Counted from the first letter of the stretch, positions 9,280 through 19,319 are shown. The stretch is 64,000 nucleotides of DNA from Stenotrophomonas rhizophila (GCF_020857975.1 NZ_JACWUO010000001.1:1-64000); one strand, 5' to 3'. A program made the numbers and translations. Notes: generated by a model from the sequence alone, not told the origin.

Positions 9280-11622
9280 TCAGAAGCCCAGCGCCACGCC
9301 CGGCAACAACGGTTGCAGCTGCTCGCGGAACAACGCCTTGATCCGCTCCAGCGCCGCCTCGTCGTCGGCTTCGAATCGCAACACCAGCACCGGGGTGGTG
9401 TTGGAGGCGCGCAGCAGGCCCCAGCCATCGGAGAAATCGGCGCGCAGGCCGTCGATGGTGGCCAGGCGCGCGCCGGCGAACGGCGAGTCCTCGGCCTGCG
9501 CGGCCGAGACGAACAACGACACCAGCGCATGCGGCGTGCCCGATTCCACCGGCACCTTCAGCTCCGGGGTGGAGATGCTGTCGGGCAGCGCGTCGAGCAC
9601 CTCCGACGGCGTCTGTTCGCTCTGGGCAAGGATCTCCAGCAAGCGCGAGGCCGCGTACAGGCCATCGTCGAAACCGAACCAGCGTTCCTTGAAGAAGAAA
9701 TGCCCGCTCATCTCGCCGGCCAGCTCGGCGTCGGTCTCGCGCATCTTGGCCTTGATCAGCGAATGCCCGGTCTTCCACATCAGCGGGCTGCCACCGTTGC
9801 GCAGCACGTAGTCGGACAGCTTGCCGCTGCACTTGACGTCGTAGATCACCAGCGCACCCGGGTTGCGCATCAGCACATCGGCCGCGAACAACATCAACAG
9901 GCGGTCGGCATAGATGATGCGGCCCTCGCGGGTGACCACGCCGAGGCGGTCGCCATCGCCATCGAAGGCCAGGCCGATATCGGCGTCGAAGCGCTTCACG
10001 GTCTGGATCAGGTCTTCCAGGTTGCGCGGGTCGCTGGGATCGGGATGGTGGTTGGGGAAGGTGCCGTCCACATCGCAATACAGCGGAATGACTTCGGCGC
10101 CGATGGCCTCCAGCAGCGGCTGGGCCAGCTCACCGGCCACCCCGTTGCCGGCATCGGCCACCACCTTCAGCGGGCGGTCCAGCTGCACGTCATCGGCGAT
10201 GCGCTGGATGTAATCGGCGTTGACCTCGCGCTGCTGCAGGCTGCCCGGTTCTACTGCTACGTGCAGCTGGCCCTCGGTGATGCGCTGGTGCAGCTCGGTG
10301 ATGGCATCGCCGAACAGGGTTTCCCCGCCCACCACGATCTTGAAGCCGTTGTAGTCCGGCGGATTGTGGCTGCCGGTCACGGCCACGCAGCTGCCCGCGC
10401 GCAGGTGGTAGCTGGCGAAATACACCACCGGGGTGGGCGCCAGGCCGATGTCGATGACGTTGCAGCCGGCGCGGCGCAGGCCTTCGATCAGCGCCGCGCT
10501 CAGTTCCGGGCCGGACAGCCGGCCGTCGCGGCCCACCACGATGTCGCGCAGCCCCTGCACCTGCAGCACCGAGCCGATCGCCTGGCCGATCAGGGTGGCC
10601 ACCGCTGCGGTCAGCTCGCGGCCGACCACCCCGCGGATGTCGTAGGCGCGGAAGATGCCGGCCGGCACGTCCTGGCCGGCCACGCCAGGCAGCGCCGGTG
10701 CGACAACGGCCGCTGCGGCCGGTTCGCCCTCGGCCACCGGGGCCAGCGCGATGCTCTCGCGCAGGGTGGGGCCTTCATCGCCCACGGCCTGGGCGCTAGC
10801 GCGCCGGCGTGGCATCGGCATGCGGCCCTTGCCGAACTGCAGCATCGCCGCGATCGCCAGCAGCAGTGCGGCCACCACCGCACTGCCCAGGCCGCCGATG
10901 CCCAGCGGGCCGGGCTCGATATCCGGCACTGCCGCGGCCAGGCGCAGGCCGCTCTTGCCGATCGGCCGGGCCAGGCCCTCGGCGCCCTCGGACAGCGCGG
11001 CGCTGCCCTGCTCGATCACATTGTGGTTGCCCTGGCGCAGGGCCAGGTAACCGGCGTCGGGCACCCGCACCTGGTCGAAGATGGCGGTCAGGCGCAGCAA
11101 CGGCTGGCGCACATAGACCAGTGCCGGCCCCTCGCTGCCCAGCACCACCGGCGCGGCCAGGCCCAGGCGCTGGCCACCGGCGTCGCGTACCACCCGCGCC
11201 ACCACCCCTTCGCCGGCATTGGCCGCTTCAAGCAGGGCCAGGCGTGAATAGCCGAACGCCTTGGGATCGGCATAGGCCGCATCCAGCGCGGCCGGCAGCA
11301 CCTGCACCTCTTCGGTGCCGGGCCAGCCCTCGCGGATGGCCAGCGCGGTCGCCCCGGTATCGCCGGCGGCCAGCGCGGCACTGACCCGCCCGCTCTTGAG
11401 CAGCGTGCGCAGCTGCGCCTGCTGGCCGTTCAGCGCCGCCAGCAGGCCGTCGGCCACCTGGTCGCGCGACTGTTCCAGCGCGGTGCCCACCGAGGCCTGG
11501 CGCCACTGCCGCACCGCGCTCCAGCCGAACCACAGCGCCAGCAGCACCAACACCCCGACCAGCAGTGGCCCGGTACGTTTGCTGGCCAGCCGTGGCTGCT
11601 TCTCCGCGTTCGTCGTGCTCAT
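9280..11622 (-). CDS. algC: Membrane-anchored phosphomannomutase/phosphoglucomutase (AlgC/XanA type)
   Basis: 780-residue enzyme of the alpha-D-phosphohexomutase family, interconverting Man-6-P/Man-1-P and Glc-6-P/Glc-1-P for LPS and exopolysaccharide precursors. The C-terminal 450 residues hold the enzyme: catalytic Ser418 in TGSHNPP, metal loop DGDGDR at 554-559, sugar loop GEMSGH, and phosphate loop RASNTTP. The N-terminal 325 residues are extra: a transmembrane helix (about 19-36), a periplasmic-looking sensor-like domain, a second helix (about 243-263) and a linker. A similar long form is annotated in some Pseudomonas. Start ATG at 11620-11622, 14 bases after dut. The order radC-coaBC-dut-algC is conserved in Pseudomonas. 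Confidence 0.92.
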   Translation of the reverse strand: MSTTNAEKQPRLASKRTGPLLVGVLVLLALWFGWSAVRQWRQASVGTALEQSRDQVADGLLAALNGQQAQLRTLLKSGRVSAALAAGDTGATALAIREGWPGTEEVQVLPAALDAAYADPKAFGYSRLALLEAANAGEGVVARVVRDAGGQRLGLAAPVVLGSEGPALVYVRQPLLRLTAIFDQVRVPDAGYLALRQGNHNVIEQGSAALSEGAEGLARPIGKSGLRLAAAVPDIEPGPLGIGGLGSAVVAALLLAIAAMLQFGKGRMPMPRRRASAQAVGDEGPTLRESIALAPVAEGEPAAAAVVAPALPGVAGQDVPAGIFRAYDIRGVVGRELTAAVATLIGQAIGSVLQVQGLRDIVVGRDGRLSGPELSAALIEGLRRAGCNVIDIGLAPTPVVYFASYHLRAGSCVAVTGSHNPPDYNGFKIVVGGETLFGDAITELHQRITEGQLHVAVEPGSLQQREVNADYIQRIADDVQLDRPLKVVADAGNGVAGELAQPLLEAIGAEVIPLYCDVDGTFPNHHPDPSDPRNLEDLIQTVKRFDADIGLAFDGDGDRLGVVTREGRIIYADRLLMLFAADVLMRNPGALVIYDVKCSGKLSDYVLRNGGSPLMWKTGHSLIKAKMRETDAELAGEMSGHFFFKERWFGFDDGLYAASRLLEILAQSEQTPSEVLDALPDSISTPELKVPVESGTPHALVSLFVSAAQAEDSPFAGARLATIDGLRADFSDGWGLLRASNTTPVLVLRFEADDEAALERIKALFREQLQPLLPGVALGF

Positions 11623-11636
11623 GGATGTTCCCCCTG

Positions 11637-12110
11637 TCAGCGCACCCCGGTATGGCCGAATCCACCCGTTCCCCTGGCGCTGTCGGTGAAAGTATCCACT
11701 ACCTGCAGGCCAACGCGCGCGATGGGCAGCACCACCAGCTGCGCGATGCGGTCGCCGGGCTGCAGGGTGAAGGGCTCGCGGCCCCGGTTCCAGGCGCTGA
11801 TCAGCAGCGGGCCCTGGTAATCGGCGTCGATCAGCCCGGTGCCGTTGCCCAGCACGATGCCGTGGCGGTGGCCCAGCCCCGAGCGCGGCAGTACCACCGC
11901 GGCCAGGTTCGGGTCGGCGATATGGATGGCGATGCCGCTGGGAATCAGCGCGGTGTCGCCCGGCTGCAGGGTGAGCTCGGTTTCCAGCGCCGCGCGCAGG
12001 TCCAGCCCGGCGCTGTGCTCGGTGGCATAGGCCGGCAGCGGCCAGGTATCGCCGAAGCGCGGGTCGAGCAGTTTCACCTGCAGCGGCTGAAGGGTGGAAT
12101 CAACGCTCAT
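11637..12110 (-). CDS. dut: dUTP diphosphatase
   Basis: 157-residue trimeric dUTPase that hydrolyses dUTP to dUMP and PPi, keeping uracil out of DNA and feeding dTMP synthesis. All five family motifs are present: AGLDLRA (1), LPRSGLG (2), [13 protein letters not shown] (3), GDRIAQLV (4) and the C-terminal [10 protein letters not shown] (5), so the enzyme should be active. The start overlaps the coaBC stop by four bases (ATGA), so it is translated with coaBC. Length is typical of the family (about 150). Confidence 0.97.
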   Translation of the reverse strand: MSVDSTLQPLQVKLLDPRFGDTWPLPAYATEHSAGLDLRAALETELTLQPGDTALIPSGIAIHIADPNLAAVVLPRSGLGHRHGIVLGNGTGLIDADYQGPLLISAWNRGREPFTLQPGDRIAQLVVLPIARVGLQVVDTFTDSARGTGGFGHTGVR

Positions 12111-13366
12111 GCGTGCAACCTCTGGGCAATCAGGGACAACAGTTGTTCGGCCAGCACGGCCTTGGAGGTGCCGGGGAACACCTGTTCGCCGCCCTGCCAG
12201 TAGGCCGTGGCCGCGTTTTCATCGCTTTCAAAGCCGCCGTTGGCAATGCCCACCTGGTTGGCGATCACCAGGTCCAGGCGCTTGTCGACCAGCTTGCCGC
12301 GCGCGTACTTCTCCACCTCGTGGGTTTCGGCGGCAAAGCCGACCACCAGCTTGAGCGCGTTGGTCTGCGCGGCCACCTCGGCCAGGATGTCCGGGGTGCG
12401 CACCAGTTCCAGGGTGAGGGTCTGGGTGCCGGCGGTCTTCTTCAGTTTCTGCGGGGCGACCTGGCGCGGGGTGTAATCGGACACCGCCGCCGCACCGATA
12501 TAGATATCGGCCGGCAGCGCGCCCAGCACCGCCTCGCGCATCTGCGCGGCCGAGCGCACATCCACCCGCTGCACCCCGGCCGGGGTGGCCAGCTGCACCG
12601 GCCCGCTGACCAGCACCACCTGCGCGCCCTGGCGCGCGGCCGCGGCGGCCAGCGCATAGCCCATCTTGCCGCTGCTGCGGTTGCCCACGTAGCGCACCGG
12701 GTCCAGGTCTTCATAGGTGGGGCCAGCGCTGATCACCACGCGCAGGCCCTGCAGCAGCGGGGCGGGCACGCCCTCTGCCACGGCCGGTGCCTGCAGCGCG
12801 GCCAGCGCCGCGACGATCGCATTGGGCTCGGTCAGCCGGCCGGGGCCGGACTCGCCCTCGGCCAGCGGGCCGTCTTCGGGCCCGATGACCTGCGCGCCGC
12901 GCTGGCGCAGCAGGGCGATATTGGACTGGGTGGCCGGGTGCTGCCACATGCGGTGGTTCATCGCCGGGCACACGGTGAGCGGCGCGGTGGTGGCCAGGCA
13001 CAGCGTGGTGACCAGGTCATCGGCATGGCCGTGGGCCAGCCGAGCCAGCAGATCGGCGGTGGCCGGCGCCACCACGACGCGATCGGCCCAGCGGGCCAGC
13101 TCGATATGGCCCATGGCCTGCTCGGCGGCGCTGTCCCACAGGGTGGTGCGGGTGGGCTGCCCGGACAGGGCCTGGAAGCTCAGCGGGGTGACGAACTGCT
13201 GGGCCCCGGCGGTCATCGCGACCTGCACCCGGGCCCCGGCATCGCGCAGGCGGCGGACCAGTTCCAGCGACTTGTAGGCGGCGATACCGCCACCCACGCA
13301 CAACAACAGCTTCTGGCCTTCCAGCGGGCGCACCGACGCCGGGGAAGCCTGGGGGGAGTCAGCCAC
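12107..13366 (-). CDS. coaBC: Bifunctional phosphopantothenoylcysteine decarboxylase / phosphopantothenate-cysteine ligase
   Basis: 419-residue CoA-biosynthesis enzyme. The N-terminal flavoprotein half (CoaC) shows GGGIAAYKS near 26-34, the active-site His in [12 protein letters not shown] and the PAMNHRMW substrate loop. The C-terminal half (CoaB) shows [28 protein letters not shown] and the CTP-site lysine region. It makes 4'-phosphopantetheine precursors in the cytosol. The start is GTG (13364-13366), giving MADSPQ..., and an AAGG sequence lies just upstream on the minus strand. It is divergent from radC across a 275-bp region. Confidence 0.96.
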   Translation of the reverse strand: MADSPQASPASVRPLEGQKLLLCVGGGIAAYKSLELVRRLRDAGARVQVAMTAGAQQFVTPLSFQALSGQPTRTTLWDSAAEQAMGHIELARWADRVVVAPATADLLARLAHGHADDLVTTLCLATTAPLTVCPAMNHRMWQHPATQSNIALLRQRGAQVIGPEDGPLAEGESGPGRLTEPNAIVAALAALQAPAVAEGVPAPLLQGLRVVISAGPTYEDLDPVRYVGNRSSGKMGYALAAAAARQGAQVVLVSGPVQLATPAGVQRVDVRSAAQMREAVLGALPADIYIGAAAVSDYTPRQVAPQKLKKTAGTQTLTLELVRTPDILAEVAAQTNALKLVVGFAAETHEVEKYARGKLVDKRLDLVIANQVGIANGGFESDENAATAYWQGGEQVFPGTSKAVLAEQLLSLIAQRLHA

Positions 13367-13641
13367 CTTGGGTGTTCCTGTCGAACCGAGGCGATTAGCT
13401 TACCTGATGGGGTGTGGGGGGCTGATGCCCCAGGGGCATGAAGGGGGTGTTTTTGGTTATGAGGGGCAGCAGGTTTCCCCCCTGGTTTTGGCTGGCGGTC
13501 GGCGGACAAAGTGCTCCAATCACCCTTCAACCAGTGAACGGTGGCCGGGTCTACCAATGGCCAATGTCCCGGGTTTCTCAGACCCAATGACGCGGCGGTC
13601 TCTGATGGTCGTGCGGCGCACGTGCCTCCAAGCTGTCCAGC

Positions 13642-14340
13642 ATGGCAATCAAAAACTGGCCCAAGGACGAACAACCGCGCGAGAAGCTGCTGGCGCGTGG
13701 CCCGGCGGCGCTGTCGGATGCCGAGCTGCTTGCTTTGTTCCTGGGCACCGGCTGTAAAGGCCTGGATGTGATGGAGAATGCGCGGCTTCTCCTTAAAGAC
13801 CACGGCCCACTGCGGCGATTGCTCGATCTGAGCGCCCCGAAGCTGAAAAAGCTGCCAGGTCTCGGCCCAGCCCGCGCCTGCGAACTGGTGGCCGCGCTGG
13901 AACTGGCCGACCGCCACCTGCGCGCCCAGCTGGATCGCGGCGAGAGCATGCGCGAGCCCCAGTCCGCGATCCGCTACTTCAAGCAACGCCTGCGCGGCCG
14001 CCCGCATGAGGTCTTCGCCGCCCTGTTCCTGGACACCCGCAACCGCACCCTGGCCTTCGAGGAACTCTTCACCGGCACCATCGACGCGGCCACCATCTAC
14101 CCGCGCGAGGTGGTCCGCCGCGCCCTGCTGCACAACGCCGCGGCGGTGATCGTCAGCCACAACCACCCCTCCGGCAGCGCCGAGCCGTCGGCGGCCGACC
14201 GGCAGATCACCCGGCACCTGCAGGAGGCGCTGAACCTGGTGGGGGTGCGGCTGCTGGACCATGTGGTGGTGGGGGAAGGCACGCCGGTGTCGATGGCCGA
14301 GCGGGGCTGGCTGGAACCGGCGCTGACCTTCCGGGGCTGA
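13642..14340 (+). CDS. radC: RadC-family JAB/MPN-domain protein
   Basis: 232-residue protein with an N-terminal helix-hairpin-helix region (KLKKLPGLGPARACELVAAL) and a C-terminal JAB/MPN metalloprotease-like domain. The metal site is complete: a Glu in FEELF and the motif SHNHPSGSAEPSAAD (His-x-His...Asp). Despite the name, the family's role in DNA repair is not established. Here it is divergent from coaBC, as in many gammaproteobacteria. The 13367-13641 gap holds both promoters, but I cannot place the boxes. Confidence 0.93.
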   Translation: MAIKNWPKDEQPREKLLARGPAALSDAELLALFLGTGCKGLDVMENARLLLKDHGPLRRLLDLSAPKLKKLPGLGPARACELVAALELADRHLRAQLDRGESMREPQSAIRYFKQRLRGRPHEVFAALFLDTRNRTLAFEELFTGTIDAATIYPREVVRRALLHNAAAVIVSHNHPSGSAEPSAADRQITRHLQEALNLVGVRLLDHVVVGEGTPVSMAERGWLEPALTFRG

Positions 14341-14443
14341 ACGGGCAGGTCAGGCCCGGGGCCTTGGGGGCCTGGAACGGCTCGGGGGCCGCCGCGCGCG
14401 GCCCGGTCCGCTGCGGTTCAATGGATCGGGGCGGCATCTGGGC

Positions 14444-14449
14444 TAAAAT
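14444..14449 (+). promoter_or_regulatory. Candidate -10 box of argS
   Basis: TAAAAT at 14444-14449 lies 37 bases before the argS GTG in an otherwise GC-rich gap. No convincing -35 box is at 16-18 bp spacing. Confidence 0.45.
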
Positions 14450-14485
14450 TACCGATTCCGCCGCTCCAGTCCCAAAGCAGGCCTT

Positions 14486-16174
14486 GTGAAAAATCTCCTC
14501 CGCGCCCTGATCAGCCAAGGCATCGAAGCCTTGCGCGCCAACGGCACTCTGCCGGCCGATACCCTGACCCCGGAATTCGTGGTGGAACGCCCGAAGACCC
14601 GCGAGCATGGCGATTTCGCCACCAATGCGGCGATGCTGCTGGCCAAGCCGGCGCGCAGCAACCCGCGTGCCCTGGCCCAGGCGCTGCTGGATGCGCTGCC
14701 CAAGAGCGCCGATGTGCTGCGCGTGGAAATCGCTGGCCCGGGCTTCATCAATTTCCACCTGGCCCCCAGCGCCTACCAGCGCGAAGCGGCCGGCGTACTG
14801 AAGGAAGGGGCCGATTACGGCCACAACCTGAGCGGCAACGGCCGTACCGTGGGCGTGGAATACGTGTCGGCCAACCCGACCGGGCCGCTGCACGTGGGCC
14901 ACGGCCGCGCCGCGGCCATCGGCGACTGCCTGGCGCGCCTGCTGGAAGTGAACGGCTGGAACGCCAAGCGCGAGTTCTACTACAACGATGCCGGCGTGCA
15001 GATCGAGAACCTGGCGTTGTCCACCCAGGCGCGCGCCAAGGGGCTCAAGCCCGATGACGCCGGCTGGCCGGAAGCGGGCTACCGCGGCGACTACATCCAG
15101 GACGTGGCCAACGCCTACCTGGCCGGCGCCAGCGTGGAGCTGGAAGGCCACGCGGTGGTGGGCGAGCGCGATGCCGACAACCTCGATGCGATCCGTCGCT
15201 TCGCGGTGGCCTACCTGCGCAACGAGCAGAACCAGGACCTGGCCGCGTTCGGGGTGGATTTCGACATCTACTTCCTGGAAAGCTCGCTGTACAAGGACGG
15301 CAAGGTCGAAGAGACCGTGGCCAAGCTCAATGCGGCCGGGCATACCTACGAGGAAGGCGGCGCGCTGTGGCTGCGCTCGACCGATTTCGGTGACGACAAG
15401 GACCGCGTGATGCGCAAGTCCGACGGCACCTATACCTACTTCCTGCCGGACGTGGCCTACCACCTGAGCAAGTGGCAGCGCGGCTACGAGCGCGCGATCA
15501 CCGAGCTGGGGGCGGACCACCACGGTTCGCTGGCGCGCGTGCGCGCCGGCCTGCAGGCGCTGAACGTGGGCATCCCGCAGGGCTGGCCGGAATACGTGCT
15601 GCACCAGATGGTGACGGTGATGCGCGGCGGCGAGGAAGTGAAGCTGTCCAAGCGTGCCGGCAGCTACCTGACCCTGCGCGACCTGATCGAGGAAGCCGGC
15701 CGCGATGCGACCCGCTGGTTCCTGATCGCGCGCAAGCCCGATTCGCAGCTGACCTTCGATATCGACCTGGCCCGCCAGCAGAGCAACGACAACCCGGTGT
15801 TCTACGTGCAGTACGCGCATGCCCGGGTGTGCAGTCTGCTGCGCCAGGCGCAGGAGAAGGGCCTGCCCTACACCGCCAGCGAAGGCGTGGCCGGGCTGGC
15901 GTCGTTGGACGACGAGGCGTCGCTGTGGCTGATGATTGAAATGTCGCGCTTCCCCGAAGTGGTGGAAGCAGCCGGTATTGCGCTGGAACCGCACCTGGTT
16001 GCGCAGTACCTGCGCGAATTGGCGCATGCCTTCCACACGTGGTATCACGGCACGCAGGTGCTGGTGGCCGATGCGCCCGAGCGCAATGCCAAGCTGGCCC
16101 TGGCCTGCGCGGCGCGCCAGGTCCTGGCCAATGGCCTGAACATCCTGGGCGTTTCCGCCCCGGAAAAAATGTAA
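14486..16174 (+). CDS. argS: Arginyl-tRNA synthetase
   Basis: 562-residue class I aminoacyl-tRNA synthetase charging tRNA-Arg. It has the N-terminal Add-1 domain, the HIGH signature as HVGHGR (within [20 protein letters not shown]), the KMSKS-equivalent [12 protein letters not shown], and a C-terminal anticodon-binding DALR domain ending in the typical ...[20 protein letters not shown]. The start is GTG 14486, giving MKNLLRALI. It is followed by a SPOR-domain gene 18 bases on, an arrangement also seen in Pseudomonas, where argS precedes an FtsN-like gene. Confidence 0.97.
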   Translation: MKNLLRALISQGIEALRANGTLPADTLTPEFVVERPKTREHGDFATNAAMLLAKPARSNPRALAQALLDALPKSADVLRVEIAGPGFINFHLAPSAYQREAAGVLKEGADYGHNLSGNGRTVGVEYVSANPTGPLHVGHGRAAAIGDCLARLLEVNGWNAKREFYYNDAGVQIENLALSTQARAKGLKPDDAGWPEAGYRGDYIQDVANAYLAGASVELEGHAVVGERDADNLDAIRRFAVAYLRNEQNQDLAAFGVDFDIYFLESSLYKDGKVEETVAKLNAAGHTYEEGGALWLRSTDFGDDKDRVMRKSDGTYTYFLPDVAYHLSKWQRGYERAITELGADHHGSLARVRAGLQALNVGIPQGWPEYVLHQMVTVMRGGEEVKLSKRAGSYLTLRDLIEEAGRDATRWFLIARKPDSQLTFDIDLARQQSNDNPVFYVQYAHARVCSLLRQAQEKGLPYTASEGVAGLASLDDEASLWLMIEMSRFPEVVEAAGIALEPHLVAQYLRELAHAFHTWYHGTQVLVADAPERNAKLALACAARQVLANGLNILGVSAPEKM

Positions 16175-16192
16175 GCAGTGGAGAAGCAGTAA

Positions 16193-17059
16193 ATGGCAGC
16201 ACGACGCGGCAAGAGCCAGGCACGACGCAACAGCAGCCAAGGCACACCGGGATGGGTGTGGCTGGTGGCCGGTGTGGCGATTGCGGCCGTGGTGTTCCTG
16301 GCGGCACCAAACCTGTTCAAGAGCGACGGCGATGGCTTCCTGCGGGTAGGCCCGAAGCCGGACCCGAACGCGCAGCCGGCGCCGGTCAGCGACGCCGACC
16401 CCGACGTGGGCGCCGAGCTGCCCAAGCCGGGCACGGCGCCGGCCGAACCGGCCAAGCCGGCGGCCACGCAGTACGACTTCTACACCCTGCTGCCCGGCAA
16501 GGAAGTGGAAATGTCCGATGCCGAGCTGGCCGCCAGCGCCCGCGCCGAAGACCAGCGCCGCGCCAAGGCCGAGGCGCAGCGCGCGCAGGCGGCACTGGAA
16601 GGCCGCCCGGTACCGGCCGGCACGGCCACCGCCACGCCGGCGGCCACGGTCGCCACCGCCACGCCAGCCACGGTGACCACCTCGCCGTTGCCAGCGCCGG
16701 TGACCGAGCGCCCGGCAGCAACCACCACGCCGGCCGCTACGCCAGCGACGGCGGCGGCCACCACTGCACCGAAGCCGGCGGCGACGGCCGCGGCAACGCC
16801 GGCCGCCGCCGACCCGGCGGCCAGCAATGTGCGTTACATCCTTCAGGCCGGCGCGTTTGGCGCTTCCGGCGATGCCGAGGCGACCAAGGCCAAGCTGGCC
16901 ATGATCGGCCTGGCGGCGCGGGTGGAATCGGCGCAGATCAACGGCAAGACCGTGTACCGCGTGCGCATGGGGCCGTACGGCAGCGCCGGCGAACTGGCCG
17001 AGGCCAAGCAGAAGCTGGATGGCACCGGGCTTCAGGCGATGGCTATCAAAGCGCAGTAG
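16193..17059 (+). CDS. SPOR-domain membrane protein (FtsN-like)
   Basis: 288-residue bitopic inner-membrane protein. Residues 1-18 are cytoplasmic and basic, 19-42 are a transmembrane helix, 50-205 are a long Ala/Pro/Thr-rich periplasmic linker, and 210-288 are a SPOR domain (RYILQAGAFGASGDAEATKAKL...YRVRMGPYG). SPOR domains bind denuded peptidoglycan at the septum, so a role in division is likely. The position after argS and the layout match the FtsN-like protein of Pseudomonas. True FtsN function cannot be proven by sequence because the essential short FtsN motif is poorly conserved. The stop codon is part of a hairpin (17057-17075). Confidence 0.85.
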   Translation: MAARRGKSQARRNSSQGTPGWVWLVAGVAIAAVVFLAAPNLFKSDGDGFLRVGPKPDPNAQPAPVSDADPDVGAELPKPGTAPAEPAKPAATQYDFYTLLPGKEVEMSDAELAASARAEDQRRAKAEAQRAQAALEGRPVPAGTATATPAATVATATPATVTTSPLPAPVTERPAATTTPAATPATAAATTAPKPAATAAATPAAADPAASNVRYILQAGAFGASGDAEATKAKLAMIGLAARVESAQINGKTVYRVRMGPYGSAGELAEAKQKLDGTGLQAMAIKAQ

Positions 17060-17105
17060 TCGCGGCGCGCGACTACCCCAAGGTTGCGCTGCGCGAAACC
17101 TTGGG
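17057..17105 (+). terminator. Two consecutive hairpins after the SPOR gene
   Basis: TAGTCGCG (17057-17064, including the stop codon) pairs with CGCGACTA (17068-17075). CCCAAGGTT (17077-17085) then pairs with AACCTTGGG (17097-17105). There is no T-run, so they may protect the mRNA end or act with Rho. Confidence 0.5.
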
Positions 17106-17192
17106 CCCTTGCTTTGTGCCTCCGCATCCCCGCGCCTGTCGGCGCGCCCCCTTGAACGCCAAGGGGGCTGTCGCTCCAGACGCAATCCGAAC

Positions 17193-17219
17193 GCCGGCCC
17201 CCTGGGTCGGCTTTTTTTT
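17193..17219 (+). terminator. Rho-independent terminator
   Basis: An 8-bp stem (17193-17200 with 17204-17211, one G-U pair) with a 3-base loop is followed by eight T. This is a strong end for the argS-SPOR transcript, 50 bases before the AraC-type gene. Confidence 0.9.
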
Positions 17220-17270
17220 CATGCAGCACCCGTCGCCGGCGGCAACCTGGCGATACGCTATCGTCCTTGC

Positions 17271-18056
17271 ATGTCTGCCCTTCCCGATCCTGCTGACCTT
17301 CCCGGTATTGCCGGTGCCACCGGCCGCTACCGCGAATGGGCACCGGCGGCGGCGCTGCGTGGCTGCTTCGGGCAGCTGTGGCGCAGCGATCTGCCGGTGG
17401 GCCACAGCGGCGCGGTGGCGGTGCTGCCCGATGGCTGCGTGGATATCCTGTGGCGCGATGGGCGGCTGTATGTGGTGGGGCCGGACGTGGTGGCCGCGCA
17501 CCCGCAGCTGGCGCCCGGCGCGCAGGTGCTGGGCGCGCGCTTCCAGCCGGGGGCAGCGCGGGCGTGGCTGGGCCTGCCGTTGTCGGAGCTGGTGGGCACG
17601 GCGGTGGAACTGGACGCGCTGCTGGGCGTGCGGGCGCGGCAGATGGCCGCGCGCCTGAACGATATCGGCGATGCCGATGCCCGCCAGCAGCGGTTCGCGC
17701 TGGAGCTGGCCGCGTTGCCCGGCAGCAGTGGCGGCAGCCCGCACGCCAGCGCGGCGCGGGTATTCGCGCGGGTGCGTGCCGGCGACATGGATCTGGCGCA
17801 GTTGTCGGCCACGCTGCAGCTGAGCACGCGCAGCCTGCGCCGCCTGTGCCATGCGCAGTTCGGCTATGGGCCGAAGATGCTGGAGCGGATTCTGCGACTG
17901 CAGCGGTGGCTGGCACTGGTGCGGGCGCAGCCGCACGACGGGTTGGCGGCGCTGGCCCTCGACGGCGGCTACGCCGACCAGTCGCACCTGAGCCGCGAGG
18001 TGCGGGCGTTGGCCGGGATCGGGGCGGCGCAGCTGTGCGCACAGTGGCGGGCCTGA
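17271..18056 (+). CDS. AraC-family transcriptional regulator (DUF6597-type sensor domain)
   Basis: 261-residue regulator. The N-terminal domain (residues about 15-130) has YREWAPAAALRGCFGQLW and VLPDGCVDILWRDG, the pattern of the DUF6597 domain common in AraC proteins of unknown ligand. The C-terminal AraC DNA-binding domain (about 165-258) has two helix-turn-helix units: LAQLSATLQLSTRSLRRLCHAQFGYGPK and LAALALDGGYADQSHLSREVRALAG. ATG 17271 is only about eight bases after a -10-like TACGCTATC (17254-17262), so the mRNA may be leaderless. The VOC gene 71 bases downstream could be its target or partner. Confidence 0.88.
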   Translation: MSALPDPADLPGIAGATGRYREWAPAAALRGCFGQLWRSDLPVGHSGAVAVLPDGCVDILWRDGRLYVVGPDVVAAHPQLAPGAQVLGARFQPGAARAWLGLPLSELVGTAVELDALLGVRARQMAARLNDIGDADARQQRFALELAALPGSSGGSPHASAARVFARVRAGDMDLAQLSATLQLSTRSLRRLCHAQFGYGPKMLERILRLQRWLALVRAQPHDGLAALALDGGYADQSHLSREVRALAGIGAAQLCAQWRA

Positions 18057-18127
18057 CTGGCCGTTTTGTTCAAGACCGGCGCGCTGCGGGCGGCGATGCT
18101 GGGGCCCACTTCAACGCGGGAACCCCC

Positions 18128-18484
18128 ATGAGCACCACAGACAGCAATGACCGCCGCATCGACAACATCGAATTCAACGTGGCCGACATCGCCCGCAGCA
18201 AGGCCTTCTACGCGCAGGCGTTCGGCTGGTCGTTCACCGATTACGGCCCGGCCTATACCGAGTTCAACGATGGGCGGCTGTGCGGCGGCTTCACCACCGG
18301 CGAGCCGGTGCAACCCGGCGGGCCGCTGGTGATCGTGTATGCCGACGACCTGGCCGCCGCCCGGCAGCGGCTGGAAGCGGCCGGGGCGCAGATCTGCCGG
18401 GAGGCGTTCGATTTTCCCGGTGGACGGCGGTTCCATTTCCGCGACCCGGATGGGTATGAGCTGGCGGTGTGGACGGCGGTGTAG
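18128..18484 (+). CDS. VOC (glyoxalase/bleomycin-resistance) family protein
   Basis: 118-residue single-repeat vicinal-oxygen-chelate protein. It has the beta-alpha-beta-beta-beta modules IDNIEFNVADIARSKAFYAQAFGW (residues 11-34) and LVIVYADDLAAARQRLEAAGAQI, and ends with the common FHFRDPDGYELAVW motif, which holds a metal-ligand Glu. Such proteins dimerise to form the metal site, but the substrate is unknown. ATG 18128 has a weak GGGAA upstream. It follows the AraC regulator on the same strand and is convergent with ydfG. Confidence 0.88.
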   Translation: MSTTDSNDRRIDNIEFNVADIARSKAFYAQAFGWSFTDYGPAYTEFNDGRLCGGFTTGEPVQPGGPLVIVYADDLAAARQRLEAAGAQICREAFDFPGGRRFHFRDPDGYELAVWTAV

Positions 18485-18526
18485 GCAGCGCCGCGCACAC
18501 CGACGCCGCCGCGACCTGTCCGCGCG

Positions 18527-19276
18527 TCAGTCGCGGGCGACCTGGAAGCCGGCGAAGGACTGGCTGACCGGCATGATTTCCAGGCGGTTGATGTTCAAGT
18601 GGGCCGGCAGGGTGGCCACGAAGAAGATCTGCTCGGCGATGTCTTCGGCGGTCATCGGGTTGGCGCCGGTGTAGAGGGTGTCCGAGGCGGCCTGGTTGCC
18701 GTGGGTGCGCACGAGGGTGAACTCGGTTTCGGCCATGCCCGGTTCAATGGTGGTCACGCGCACGCCGCTGCCGTGCAGGTCGGCGCGCAGGCCCAGCGAG
18801 AACTGGCTGACGAAGGCCTTGGTGCCGCCGTAGGCGTTGCCGCCCGGGTACGGGTAGACGCCGGCCACCGAGCTGATGTTGATGATGGCGCCCTTGCGCG
18901 CCACCAGCTGCGGCAGCAGGTGGTGGGTGAGGGTGACCAGGGCGGTGACGTTGGTGTCGATCATGGTGCGCCAGTCCTCCAGCACCGCGCTCTGGGCCGG
19001 GGCGGTGCCCTGGGCCAGGCCGGCGTTGTTGACCAGCAGGTCGATGTCGGCGAACCCGGCCGGCAGCGCGGCCAGGGCGGCGGCCATGGCCGCGCTGTCG
19101 CGCACGTCGAAGACGGCGGCATGTACCTGCCCGGGGCCGTAGGCATCGACCAGCGGCTGCAGCCGTTCGGCACGGCGCCCGGTGGCGATGACCCGCCAGC
19201 CGGCCTGGGCGAAGCGATGGACGGCGGCGGCGCCAAAGCCGGAAGTGGCGCCGGTAATCAGGGCGGTACGGGTCAT
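18527..19276 (-). CDS. ydfG: YdfG-type short-chain dehydrogenase (NADP+ 3-hydroxy acid / L-allo-threonine dehydrogenase)
   Basis: 249-residue classical SDR. Seen: cofactor motif TGATSGFG near 8-15, with GRR after the second strand favouring NADP(H); NNAG; the catalytic Ser in INISSVAGV; and the YxxxK pair in YGGTKAFVSQFSLGLRADL. The run from IEPGMAETEF to LPAHLNINRLEIMPVSQSFAG matches E. coli YdfG closely. YdfG oxidises L-allo-threonine and 3-hydroxy acids and reduces malonic semialdehyde. The start ATG (19274-19276) begins the conserved MTRTALITG; an upstream in-frame start at 19387 adds unrelated sequence. Confidence 0.9.
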   Translation of the reverse strand: MTRTALITGATSGFGAAAVHRFAQAGWRVIATGRRAERLQPLVDAYGPGQVHAAVFDVRDSAAMAAALAALPAGFADIDLLVNNAGLAQGTAPAQSAVLEDWRTMIDTNVTALVTLTHHLLPQLVARKGAIINISSVAGVYPYPGGNAYGGTKAFVSQFSLGLRADLHGSGVRVTTIEPGMAETEFTLVRTHGNQAASDTLYTGANPMTAEDIAEQIFFVATLPAHLNINRLEIMPVSQSFAGFQVARD

Positions 19277-19319
19277 CGGGGTACTCCGTGCAGAGAGATC
19301 CCGGTCATTTTCGCACCGA

